From the NCBI RefSeq assembly GCF_020329435.1, contig NZ_JAGKJK010000019.1, forward strand, positions 1-64,000: a stretch of DNA of 64,000 nucleotides, written 5' to 3'. The DNA comes from Bradyrhizobium hereditatis (GTDB taxonomy: Bacteria; Pseudomonadota; Alphaproteobacteria; Rhizobiales; Xanthobacteraceae). Both the position numbers and the translations under genes were made by a program. This document shows positions 16,038 through 24,084 of the stretch, one piece after another. The notes under the pieces are model-generated. The model worked only from the letters and a program-made list of their open reading frames with translations, was not told the DNA's origin and did no database searches. Positions within the stretch are counted from its first letter, which is position 1. Each line of letters begins with the position of its first letter.

Positions 16038-16832
16038 ATGATCGACAAGGGACCGGTTCTGCTCGATATCGCCGACGGCATCGCGCGCCTGCGGCTCAAT
16101 CGTCCCGATGCCGCCAACGGCATGAGCGTCGAGCTCCTGAGAGCGCTGTGCGACGCGATCATGGCGTGCCACGGCCATCCAGACCTACGGGTGGTGCTGC
16201 TGAGCGGCGAGGGCGCGAACTTCTGCGCCGGTGGTGATGTCCGCGCCTTTGCTTCCAGAGGCGAGAAACTACCGGACTACATCCGCCAGGCAACAGCGCA
16301 TCTGCAGAATGCGGTGACCGGACTGCTGCGGCTCGAGGCTCCCGTGATCGCCTCGGTGCACGGATTCGCCGCTGGCGGTGGCGGCTTCGGCCTGGTCTGC
16401 GCCTCAGACGTCGTGGTCGCCGCCGAGTCGGCAAAGTTTCTGGCAGGCGCGACGCGCGTTGCGATGGCGCCGGATGCCGGCGTTTCGGTCACGCTGTCGC
16501 GGCTGGTCGGGTTGCGGAAGGCGATGTCGATCCTGCTGACCAATCCGGTGATCTCTGCGGCGGAGGCGCTGCAGATGGGCATCGTTACCAGGGTCGTACC
16601 GGATGGAGAACTTGCGAGCGCCTCGCTTGCCCTCGCGCAAGAACTTGCGGCCGGCGCGCCAAAGGCGCTGGCGGCGACCAAGCGGCTGGTCTGGGCCGGC
16701 ACCGGCACCAGCATCGAGCAGTGCTTGTCGGAGGAGGCGCGCACGGTGGCGGAGCTTTCCGGAATGGCCGATGCGCGCGAAGGCCTCGCTGCCGTGATCG
16801 AGCGGCGCGCGCCGAAATTCACAGGGCGCTAA
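16038..16832 (+). CDS. enoyl-CoA hydratase/isomerase family protein
   Basis: The 264-residue crotonase-fold protein shows the oxyanion-hole segments ANFCAGGDVRAFASRG and HGFAAGGGGFGLVCASDVVV, and the end VIERRAPKFTGR typical of the family. Where classical hydratases carry a Glu pair, this protein has APDAGVSVTLSRLVG, so it may be an isomerase or another crotonase activity. A GTG four codons earlier (16026) overlaps the beta-subunit stop as GTGA and is an alternative start. It probably acts on a CoA ester made by the operon's ligase and dehydrogenase (inference). Confidence 0.88.
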   Translation: MIDKGPVLLDIADGIARLRLNRPDAANGMSVELLRALCDAIMACHGHPDLRVVLLSGEGANFCAGGDVRAFASRGEKLPDYIRQATAHLQNAVTGLLRLEAPVIASVHGFAAGGGGFGLVCASDVVVAAESAKFLAGATRVAMAPDAGVSVTLSRLVGLRKAMSILLTNPVISAAEALQMGIVTRVVPDGELASASLALAQELAAGAPKALAATKRLVWAGTGTSIEQCLSEEARTVAELSGMADAREGLAAVIERRAPKFTGR

Positions 16833-16835
16833 GCC

Positions 16836-17594
16836 GTGACGGCCGCCAGCCCATTATCCTTTGGACGGCTGGATGGCCGCCGCGCTTTTGTCTCCGGCGG
16901 AGCGCACGGCATTGGCGCAGCAATCGCGCGCAGCTTTTCCGCAGCCGGCGCAAGCGTCATGATCGCCGATCTCGATGCAGCGAGCGCAAACGCTGTGGCC
17001 AGGGAGGCAGATGCGACGGCGGTGCGCCTCGACGTCAGTGACGCCGGCAAGGTGCGGAAAGCAATCGCCGAGCACGGCCCGTTCGACATCGTCGTCAACA
17101 ATGCCGGCGTCGACCAGCACGCCTTCTTCACCGATACCGATGCGGAAGACTGGGCGAGGCTGATCGCGGTCAATCTCGTATCGGCGCTGGCCTGTACCCA
17201 TGCCGCGTTGCCTGCCATGCAGGCGGCCCGTTTCGGGCGCATCATCAACATCACCTCGGAAGCCGCGCGGCTCGGCTCGAAAGGCGGCGCGGTTTATGCT
17301 GCTGCCAAAGGCGGCGTGATCGCCTTCACCAAGAGCGTGGCGCGCGAGAATGCGCGCTACGGCATCACGGCTAATGCGATCGCCCCGGGTCCGATACGCA
17401 CGCCGATGCTGGAACAGGCAGTGGGCGAGGGTGGCGAAAAGCTGCTTCGCGCCATGACGGAGGCGACACTGTTGCGGCGGTTAGGCGAACCGGAGGAAGT
17501 CGCGGCCGCCGCGCTGTTCCTCGCGTCCGATCAGGCGTCGTACATCACCGGCGAAACCATCGGCGTGTCCGGCGGCATGGGGCTGGGCGGATGA
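16836..17594 (+). CDS. short-chain dehydrogenase/reductase
   Basis: A complete 252-residue SDR: cofactor motif SGGAHGIGAAIA, NNAG at about residue 89, catalytic Ser in NITSEAARLG and the YAAAK pair, ending in SYITGETIGVSGGMGLGG. The acidic residue after the second strand (MIADLDA) suggests NAD(H) over NADP(H). The start codon is GTG, 3 bases after the hydratase stop. In this operon it could oxidise a hydroxyacyl-CoA or a cis-dihydrodiol; the sequence alone does not decide between the two. Confidence 0.9.
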   Translation: MTAASPLSFGRLDGRRAFVSGGAHGIGAAIARSFSAAGASVMIADLDAASANAVAREADATAVRLDVSDAGKVRKAIAEHGPFDIVVNNAGVDQHAFFTDTDAEDWARLIAVNLVSALACTHAALPAMQAARFGRIINITSEAARLGSKGGAVYAAAKGGVIAFTKSVARENARYGITANAIAPGPIRTPMLEQAVGEGGEKLLRAMTEATLLRRLGEPEEVAAAALFLASDQASYITGETIGVSGGMGLGG

Positions 17595-18523
17595 CTGAGG
17601 TCAGTAACAAAACCGCGGTCGATCCCGTGGAGCGCGCAATCCGCCGCATCCAGTCCGTCTATGGAAGCTGGAACCGGAACACATCGGTTGCGCAGATGCG
17701 CAGCGATTGGGATGCGGCCTTTGCCGGCTGCACGGTACCAGAGTCTTGCCGGCAGGCATCTGCCGACGGCGTCGATGGCGAGTGGATCGTTCCGGCAGAT
17801 GCGCCGCGCGACAAGGCGATCCTCTACTTTCACGGCGGCGGATTTCGTCTGGGTTCGATCGCCTCGCATCGCGATCTGATCGCGCGGATCGCGGACGCGA
17901 GTGGATGTCGCGTCCTCGCGGTCAACTATCGCCTGGCACCGGAGCATCGCTTCCCGGCCGCACTGGAGGATGCGCTCGCAGCTTATACCTGGCTGCGCGA
18001 GCAAGATTTCAAGCCCAAGGACATCGTGCTTGCCGGAGATTCCGCCGGAGGCAATCTCGTGCTCACGGCGATGCTCAGCCTGCGCCACCGCGGCGAAGCG
18101 CTTCCTGCAGCCGGCGTGCTGATGTCGCCATGGACTGATCTCGCCGCGACTGGCGAGAGTTACTTGAGCCGGGCCACCGCCGATCCAATTCACCAACGTT
18201 CAATGATCCTTGCCCTCGCAAAGGGCTATATGGGTGACGGTGGCGATCCGTTCGACCCGCTAGCCTCGCCGCTCTATGCCGATCTCGTGGGCCTGCCGCC
18301 GCTCTTGATTCATGCCGGCGATCGCGAGACCGTGCGCGATGACGCCACGATGTTGGCGGAGAAAGCAAAGGCCGCCGGCGTCGATGTCGAGCTGAAAGTC
18401 TGGGACGGCATGATCCACGTGTTCCAGATGTTCTCCGAAATCCCGCAGGCGCAGACAGCGATGGCCGCGATCGCGAGTTTCCTGCGCCGGCACCTTCGCC
18501 TCGAGGCCGAGAGGGTACGATGA
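17591..18523 (+). CDS. alpha/beta-hydrolase, HSL-type esterase
   Basis: This 310-residue serine hydrolase belongs to the hormone-sensitive-lipase branch. The oxyanion motif is in YFHGGGFRLGS, the nucleophile elbow is GDSAGGNLV, an Asp lies in LLIHAGDRETVRDDA, and the His is in DGMIHVFQMF. Such enzymes hydrolyse short acyl esters or lactones. It overlaps the SDR gene by ATGA and the next dehydrogenase gene by ATGA, so it is embedded in the operon. It may release an acid from an ester substrate or open a lactone intermediate (inference). Confidence 0.9.
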   Translation: MTEVSNKTAVDPVERAIRRIQSVYGSWNRNTSVAQMRSDWDAAFAGCTVPESCRQASADGVDGEWIVPADAPRDKAILYFHGGGFRLGSIASHRDLIARIADASGCRVLAVNYRLAPEHRFPAALEDALAAYTWLREQDFKPKDIVLAGDSAGGNLVLTAMLSLRHRGEALPAAGVLMSPWTDLAATGESYLSRATADPIHQRSMILALAKGYMGDGGDPFDPLASPLYADLVGLPPLLIHAGDRETVRDDATMLAEKAKAAGVDVELKVWDGMIHVFQMFSEIPQAQTAMAAIASFLRRHLRLEAERVR

Positions 18524-19713
18524 ATGTCATGACCGCCGATCCCCGCACCTCGAATGAAGCGGAATTTCAATTCGCCGACCCGCCGAATCTCTCGGAAGAG
18601 CTGAGGATGCTGCGCGAGCAGGTCCGCCGCTTTGTCGAAAAAGAAGTGGTGCCGCATGGCGAGCAGTGGGAGCGCGACGGAAAGATCCCGCGCGAAATCT
18701 TTCGCCGCATGGGCGCGCTCGGTTTCCTGGGCATGCGCCACGAGACCGTGTATGGCGGCACCGACATGGGGCCGCTCGCCTCGATGGTGTTTGCGGAAGA
18801 GCTCGGCCGTTCGAGCTTCGGCGGTTTTACCTCATCGACCCTGGTGCATTCCGACATGTCGGCGGTGCACATCACCTTGCGCGGCACGCCGGCGCAGAAG
18901 CAAAAATATCTGCCGGCGATCATCCGGGGCGAGACGGTCTGCTCGATCGCAGTGACCGAACCCCATGCCGGCTCCGACGTCGCCGGCCTGAAGACGCGGG
19001 CGCGACGTGATGGTGACTGCTGGGTGATCAACGGTTCAAAGATGTTCATCACCAATGCGGTCTATGGCGACATCCTGATCGTGGCGGCACGTACCGATCC
19101 CGCAGCAAAGGGCAGCCGCGGCATTTCGCTGTTCATCGTCGAGCGCAACACGCCCGGCATATCTGTGACAAAACTCGACAAGCATGGCTGGCTCTGCTCC
19201 GACACCGCCGAGATCGGCTTTCAGGACGTGCGCATCCCCGCCGAGAATCTGCTCGGCGAGGAGAACCGCGGCTTCTACGGCATCATGGAGACCTTTCAGA
19301 ACGAGCGCATCTGCATCGGCGGAATCTGTGCCGGCGAATGCGCCAAGGCGATCGAGCTGACGACGAGCTATGTGAAGACCCGGCAGGCTTTTGGAGGTCC
19401 GCTGTGGAATCAGCAAGGCGTCCGCCTGAAGCTTGCCTCGCTCGCCGCCAAGGCCGCCGCCGCGCGGGCGCTGGCCTATCATGCTGCTGAACTTGCGGAA
19501 GCCGGCAAGCCTTGCGAACGCGAGGTATCGATGGTGAAGGCGTTGTCGCCGGAAGTGCTGCACGAGGTCGTGCATGGCTGCCTGCAACTCCACGGCGGTA
19601 CCGGCTTCATGCGGGGCACGCCGATCGAGCGCATGGTCCGCGACGCGCGCGTGCTGACGATCGGCGGCGGCGCCACCGAAGTGATGCTCGAGGAAGTGGC
19701 GAAGCGGATGTAA
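18520..19713 (+). CDS. acyl-CoA dehydrogenase
   Basis: This 397-residue acyl-CoA dehydrogenase has all three domains: CSIAVTEPHAGSDVAGLKTR and MFITNAVYGDI in the FAD/CoA region, and LQLHGGTGFMRGTPIERM near the end. At the usual catalytic position the motif reads TIGGGATEVM, with Gly instead of Glu. A Glu in FQNERICIGG lies where isovaleryl-CoA and long-chain dehydrogenases keep their base, so the enzyme is probably active with that alternative geometry. It would dehydrogenate an acyl-CoA formed by the cluster's ligase and hand electrons to ETF. Confidence 0.92.
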   Translation: MNVMTADPRTSNEAEFQFADPPNLSEELRMLREQVRRFVEKEVVPHGEQWERDGKIPREIFRRMGALGFLGMRHETVYGGTDMGPLASMVFAEELGRSSFGGFTSSTLVHSDMSAVHITLRGTPAQKQKYLPAIIRGETVCSIAVTEPHAGSDVAGLKTRARRDGDCWVINGSKMFITNAVYGDILIVAARTDPAAKGSRGISLFIVERNTPGISVTKLDKHGWLCSDTAEIGFQDVRIPAENLLGEENRGFYGIMETFQNERICIGGICAGECAKAIELTTSYVKTRQAFGGPLWNQQGVRLKLASLAAKAAAARALAYHAAELAEAGKPCEREVSMVKALSPEVLHEVVHGCLQLHGGTGFMRGTPIERMVRDARVLTIGGGATEVMLEEVAKRM

Positions 19714-19732
19714 GGCCGCAGGAGTGTGGGTC

Positions 19733-20920
19733 ATGGAGAACGGCAAGCCTGCTGAACTGGCACGCATGCTTTACGCAGCGCTTGCTGCGGGCGATCGAGA
19801 TCAACTCGACCGGCTGCTCCACCCGGAGTTCGTCGGCCGCACGGCCGAGGGAATGCCCTTTGGCATTGGCGGCCGGCACGAGGGCCCAATGGCGATGCGC
19901 CGCAACGGTTGGGGTGCGATTGCCCGGCACTTTGAAGCCCGCGCCGAGCCGGAACAGGTTCTTGATCTTGCCGACGGCCGCTTGCTGGTGACCGGCCGCT
20001 ATCGCGGTCGCGGCAAACGGAACGGCGGACCGCTCGACGCGGCATTTGCGCATCTGATTACGGTGGAAGCGGGCCAGATCCGGGCGCTTGAGCAGTTCAC
20101 CGATACGGCGCGTTGGTGTGAGGCCGCCGGGCCGCTGCGAACCGTGTCGCTCGGCATTGCCGGTGGCGTCGCTACTCTGCGCCTGAACCGACCCGACCAA
20201 GGCAACGCGATTAATCCCTATATGGCTGCCGATCTCCTTGAGGCGGCAACGCTGATCGCCGAAGATTCGACGGTCCGTGCCGTCCTGATCGCGGGTGATG
20301 GACCGAATTTTACGGTCGGAGGCGACCTCGCCGTATTCGCCGGCACTGAACGAGAGAAGTTGCCGGACCGGTTGCGCCGGATGATCGACAGCTATCATCT
20401 GGCGATAGAGCGGCTGACCGGTCTCGATGCCCCCGTTGTGGCGGCCGTGCGCGGCGGCGCCGGCGGAGGCGGCCTTGGCTTGTTGTATGCCGCTGATATC
20501 GTCGTCGCGGCCGATGATGCACGCTTTGCACTTGGCTACGGGGCGTTGGGTCTGACTGCCGACGGCGGCAATACCTGGTTCCTGCCGCGCATGGTCGGCA
20601 TGCGGCGAGCGCAAGAGCTCTTCCTGCTCAACCGCCGCCTGACCGCACAGGAGGCTCTCCAGCTCGGACTGGTGTCGCGTCTTGTGGCCAGCGATGCGGT
20701 CGAAGCGGAGGCTGCCGGGCTTGCGGCGAAGCTCGCGACCGGCCCGACGCTTGCCTACGGAGCCATACGGCGCATGCTGCGTCAGTCCTTTGAGACCAGC
20801 CTCTCGGACCAGCTGGATGCTGAAAAGGAATCGATCGTCGCTGCCAGCCGCAGCGACGATGCCGGCGAGGGAATTGCCGCCTTCATGGCGAAACGCCGGC
20901 CGGAATTCCAAGGCCGATAG
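19733..20920 (+). CDS. NTF2-like/enoyl-CoA hydratase fusion
   Basis: Two domains are joined in 395 residues. Residues 1-130 are a SnoaL/NTF2-like domain (LARMLYAALAAGDRDQLDRL, then FVGRTAEGMPFG and ALEQFTDTARW). Residues 138-395 are a full crotonase-fold protein (DGPNFTVGGDLAVFAGTERE, then GGAGGGGLGLLYAADIVV, ending KRRPEFQGR). ATG 19733 follows GGAG by 8 bases; a GTG at 19724 is a weaker choice. The N-terminal domain resembles those that bind or cyclise polyketide-like substrates. The fusion suggests the small domain feeds the hydratase or isomerase pocket (inference). It is the last gene of the plus-strand operon. Confidence 0.88.
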   Translation: MENGKPAELARMLYAALAAGDRDQLDRLLHPEFVGRTAEGMPFGIGGRHEGPMAMRRNGWGAIARHFEARAEPEQVLDLADGRLLVTGRYRGRGKRNGGPLDAAFAHLITVEAGQIRALEQFTDTARWCEAAGPLRTVSLGIAGGVATLRLNRPDQGNAINPYMAADLLEAATLIAEDSTVRAVLIAGDGPNFTVGGDLAVFAGTEREKLPDRLRRMIDSYHLAIERLTGLDAPVVAAVRGGAGGGGLGLLYAADIVVAADDARFALGYGALGLTADGGNTWFLPRMVGMRRAQELFLLNRRLTAQEALQLGLVSRLVASDAVEAEAAGLAAKLATGPTLAYGAIRRMLRQSFETSLSDQLDAEKESIVAASRSDDAGEGIAAFMAKRRPEFQGR

Positions 20921-20925
20921 TGAGG

Positions 20926-20960
20926 GAGCCCCAGTGGGCGTGCATCCTTCGCCGGGGCTC
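20926..20960. terminator. hairpin between convergent operons
   Basis: GAGCCCC (20926-20932) and GGGGCTC (20954-20960) form a 7-bp stem with a 21-base loop, directly between the ends of the two convergent operons. No T tract follows on either strand, so it would be a weak bidirectional terminator or need Rho. Confidence 0.45.
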
Positions 20961-20969
20961 GACCGCCAG

Positions 20970-22127
20970 CTAGTTCACCGGCTTGAAGCTGAGCGTTGAG
21001 AAGTCCGCCCGTATGATCTGCAGCTTCTGGTTCGAGAAGCGGACGCCTGGGCCGAAGCTGATCGGGGCCATAACGCCGGTCTCGACGTTCTTGGTTTTCT
21101 CCAGCTCGGAGATGGTGCAGGCCCAGGTCGGCTGCTTGCCGCATCGTTCGATCGCTGAAATCAGCACCTTGGCCGCTGCATATCCGGACATCGTATAGCG
21201 GTTGATGCCCTTGAATTCGGCCTCCGACACCAGCGGCTTTGCCTTTTCCAGGAACGCCTTTCCGGCTTCGCCTGCAAACGGCTCGACATAGTCGACGGCA
21301 TAGATGCCGTCGCCAGCGGGGCCCATCAGCTTCAGCACGGGCTCGACGCGGCCGGGCCAGAAGATGCCTGTCACCGGCTTGACGTTGAGTTTTTCAAGCT
21401 CCTTCATCATCGCGATATTCTCCGCGATGATGCCGCCGGCCAGAAACACTTCCGCGCCGGAATCCTTAAGCTGAAGCATGTCGGACGAAAAATCCTGCTG
21501 GCCCTTCTTGTAATTGCCGCTGTAGACGACCTTCAGCTTCTTTTCCTTGACGACGCTGTCGAAGCCGTCGCGCACGGTGATGCCGTAGTCGTCGTCCTGC
21601 GTGATCAGGCCCCACTTCTTGTTGGGGTTCTTGTCGGCGAGATACTTTACCAAGTGGATGATGCCTTCCTCATAGGACTGGCCGACCACGAACACGTTCT
21701 TGCGCGGAGGCTCCCAGAGAAATTTTACCGGCGCAACATCAATCACCGTGGGAATACCCGCCTTCTCCAGCACGGGCATCACGGCGATGGACTGGCCGGA
21801 GCCGGAGATGCCGAGCATCGCAAAGGCCTTGTCGACCTCGATGACCTTCTTGACGCCCTGGATGGTGCGCGCGGTGACATAGCCGTCGTCTTCCAGCACG
21901 TACTTGATCTTGCGGCCGTTGATGCCGCCGGCGTTGTTGGCCTCCGCGATCGCGATCTTGTGGCCGATCGAGGCGGCAACGCCCAGCAGCGCCGGCGGGC
22001 CGGTGAGGGGCTCGACGTCGCCGATCACGATCTCGGTGTCGGTGATGCCTTGCTGTGCGAGCGTCGGTCCGTCGGAAAGCAGGACGCTCGCGAACAGCAG
22101 CGAAGCAGACGCCAGATATTTATTCAT
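20970..22127 (-). CDS. Liv-type ABC transporter, periplasmic binding protein
   Basis: This 385-residue type-I periplasmic binding protein has a signal peptide (MNKYLASASLLFASVLLSDG, cleaved near TLAQQ) and the opening phrase TEIVIGDVEPLTGPPALLG. The middle holds GLITQDDDYGITVRDGF and the end KNVETGVMAPISFGPGVRF. GGGAGG lies before ATG 22127. It captures the substrate for LivHMGF encoded upstream in the same operon. Binding proteins of this subclass linked to acyl-CoA ligases usually take organic acids, not amino acids (family knowledge); the substrate here is unknown. Confidence 0.93.
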   Translation of the reverse strand: MNKYLASASLLFASVLLSDGPTLAQQGITDTEIVIGDVEPLTGPPALLGVAASIGHKIAIAEANNAGGINGRKIKYVLEDDGYVTARTIQGVKKVIEVDKAFAMLGISGSGQSIAVMPVLEKAGIPTVIDVAPVKFLWEPPRKNVFVVGQSYEEGIIHLVKYLADKNPNKKWGLITQDDDYGITVRDGFDSVVKEKKLKVVYSGNYKKGQQDFSSDMLQLKDSGAEVFLAGGIIAENIAMMKELEKLNVKPVTGIFWPGRVEPVLKLMGPAGDGIYAVDYVEPFAGEAGKAFLEKAKPLVSEAEFKGINRYTMSGYAAAKVLISAIERCGKQPTWACTISELEKTKNVETGVMAPISFGPGVRFSNQKLQIIRADFSTLSFKPVN

Positions 22128-22161
22128 TTCCCTTCCTCCCTTTGTGTGTTTGTTGTCCTGG

Positions 22162-23208
22162 TCAGTAACGCAGCGGCCAATGCACCCATGTCCGCCTAAG
22201 ATCGTGCCAGACGCCGACGAGGCCGCGCGGCTGGAAGCGCAGGAACAGGATGATGGCAAGGCCGTAGAGCATGCTCTTCAGCTCCTGCGCGCCGGTCGAA
22301 AACAGCGCATCCATCTGGGCGCTGAACAGGCTGAACACGAGGCGCGTCGCTTCCGGCAGCAGCACGATCAGCACCGTGCCGAGCACCGCGCCGAGTGCCG
22401 AACCAAGCCCACCGACGATCAGGATGGCGAGCGCCTCGATCGAGAGCAGGAAGGGGAAGCCTTCCACGCTGACAAAGGAGAGATAGATGCCGTAGAGCGC
22501 CCCGGAAATGCCGGTTATGAAGGCGGAGGTGACGAAGGCGAGCAGTTTGTATGCATGCAGATTGATGCCCATGACTCGAGCGGCGGTATCGTTGTCGCGG
22601 ATCGCGACAAAGGCGCGGCCAACTCGGCTGCGGCGGATGTTGAGCGTGGCAAACAGCGTGGCGATGGCAAAGCCCAGGCAAAGCCAGGTGAAGGCCACGT
22701 CGCTGTCGAAGCTGATGCCGAAGAGTTCCGGCCGCTGCACCGCGATGCCGCGGGCGCCGTTGGTGAGCGTGCGCGCTTCCAGGATCACCGTGTTGATGAT
22801 GAAGGAGAACGCGAGCGTGGTAATGGCGAGATAGAGGCCTTTCAGGCGCAGTGACGGCGCGCCGACGATAAGGCTGGCGAGCGCGGGCACCACGCCGGCG
22901 CCGAGGAAGCCGACGAGCGGATGCATCTGATATTTGGATACAAGAATCGCATAGGCATAAGCTCCGGTGACGAGGAAGCCGACATGGCCGAGCGAGATCA
23001 ACCCGGTATAGCCGGTCAGGATGTTGAGGCCGAGCGCGCCGACCACGGTGATCAGGATGATCGTCACAAAGGAGAGCGCGTAGGCATTCAGCGCATAGGG
23101 GGCGCCGATCAGGGCCAGAACCAGCACCACAGACCACAGCCAGACCGGCGGTGAATCGACAAGGGCAACCAACTCGCCATAGGTCTGCTTGTAGTCACCG
23201 GTGCGCAT
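22162..23208 (-). CDS. Liv-type ABC transporter permease, LivM family
   Basis: The 348-residue integral membrane protein has about ten hydrophobic segments and LivM landmarks: LNILTGYTGLISLGHVGFL early on, and DNDTAARVMGINLHAYKLLA in the cytoplasmic loop that contacts the ATPase. It pairs with the LivH protein, whose stop lies 3 bases before its start, to form the channel. It belongs to the minus-strand uptake and activation operon. Confidence 0.93.
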   Translation of the reverse strand: MRTGDYKQTYGELVALVDSPPVWLWSVVLVLALIGAPYALNAYALSFVTIILITVVGALGLNILTGYTGLISLGHVGFLVTGAYAYAILVSKYQMHPLVGFLGAGVVPALASLIVGAPSLRLKGLYLAITTLAFSFIINTVILEARTLTNGARGIAVQRPELFGISFDSDVAFTWLCLGFAIATLFATLNIRRSRVGRAFVAIRDNDTAARVMGINLHAYKLLAFVTSAFITGISGALYGIYLSFVSVEGFPFLLSIEALAILIVGGLGSALGAVLGTVLIVLLPEATRLVFSLFSAQMDALFSTGAQELKSMLYGLAIILFLRFQPRGLVGVWHDLRRTWVHWPLRY

Positions 23209-23211
23209 CGC

Positions 23212-24084
23212 CTAAACCCTTTCGATGTCGCGGTCGCCGAAAATGCCGAAGGGGCGGATCATCAGCACCACAATGATCATGAGAAAGCCCGCCACCTCCT
23301 TCATTCCGGAGCCGAAATAGCCGCCGGCGAGATTTTCGGTGATGCCGATCAGGAGCCCACCGACGCCGGAGCCCAGTACCGCATCGAGGCCGCCGAGGAT
23401 GGTGGCCGGAAATGCCTTGAGCCCGAGCTGGAACATTGCCGGCGACAGGTCATAGGAGATGGCGAAGAAGACGCCTGCGATCCCGGCAATGACGGAAGAT
23501 GCTGCCCAGGCCGCGGCGTGGACGCGCGGCGCGCTGATCCCCATCAGGAGCGCAGTCCGATCGTCGGCCGCAACCGCGCGCATGGCGACGCCAAACTTGC
23601 TGTAGCGGAAGAACGCCCAGATCGCCGCGAGCAGCACCAGTAAAGTCGCGATGACAGCAATCTGTCCGGTGCGCACGCCAATGGTGCCGACGCGGACTAT
23701 GTCGCGGCCGAAGCCGACGTCAAGCCCGTGGGGATAGGCGTCCCAGATGAAGTTGATGGAGGAGCGCAGGATGACCGCGAGCCCGATCGTCACCATCACG
23801 GTGGCAAATAGCGGTTCACCCAGCATCGGCCGCATTACGAGGCGCTCGACGACGAGCCCGAGCACGACCGCGGCAATAATCGCGGCGATCGTGACGACAA
23901 GGAGGTTGCCGCTGACGGTGGTCGAGATGGTCCAGGCGATATAGGCCACGATCATCGTCATCTCGCCCTGCGCGAAATTGACGAGGCCGGTGGACTTGTA
24001 GATCACCGCAAACCCCATCGCGATCAGGCCGTAAATGGCGCCGATAGCGAGGCCCGAGATCACGAGCTGGGTGAAGTATTGCAT
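23212..24084 (-). CDS. Liv-type ABC transporter permease, LivH family
   Basis: The 290-residue membrane protein has LivH features: GLAIGAIYGLIAMGFAVIYK at the N-terminus, LVNFAQGEMTMI in the first loop, and AVAADDRTALLMGI in the ATPase-contacting loop. Its start overlaps the stop of the AMP-ligase gene, so ligase and permease are translated together. With the LivM protein it forms the membrane pore of the importer. Confidence 0.93.
   Translation of the reverse strand: MQYFTQLVISGLAIGAIYGLIAMGFAVIYKSTGLVNFAQGEMTMIVAYIAWTISTTVSGNLLVVTIAAIIAAVVLGLVVERLVMRPMLGEPLFATVMVTIGLAVILRSSINFIWDAYPHGLDVGFGRDIVRVGTIGVRTGQIAVIATLLVLLAAIWAFFRYSKFGVAMRAVAADDRTALLMGISAPRVHAAAWAASSVIAGIAGVFFAISYDLSPAMFQLGLKAFPATILGGLDAVLGSGVGGLLIGITENLAGGYFGSGMKEVAGFLMIIVVLMIRPFGIFGDRDIERV

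Noticed and set aside
19607..20911. A 434-residue open frame on the minus strand
   Set aside because: It is antisense to the NTF2-hydratase fusion gene, which has clear crotonase motifs; the frame itself resembles nothing.
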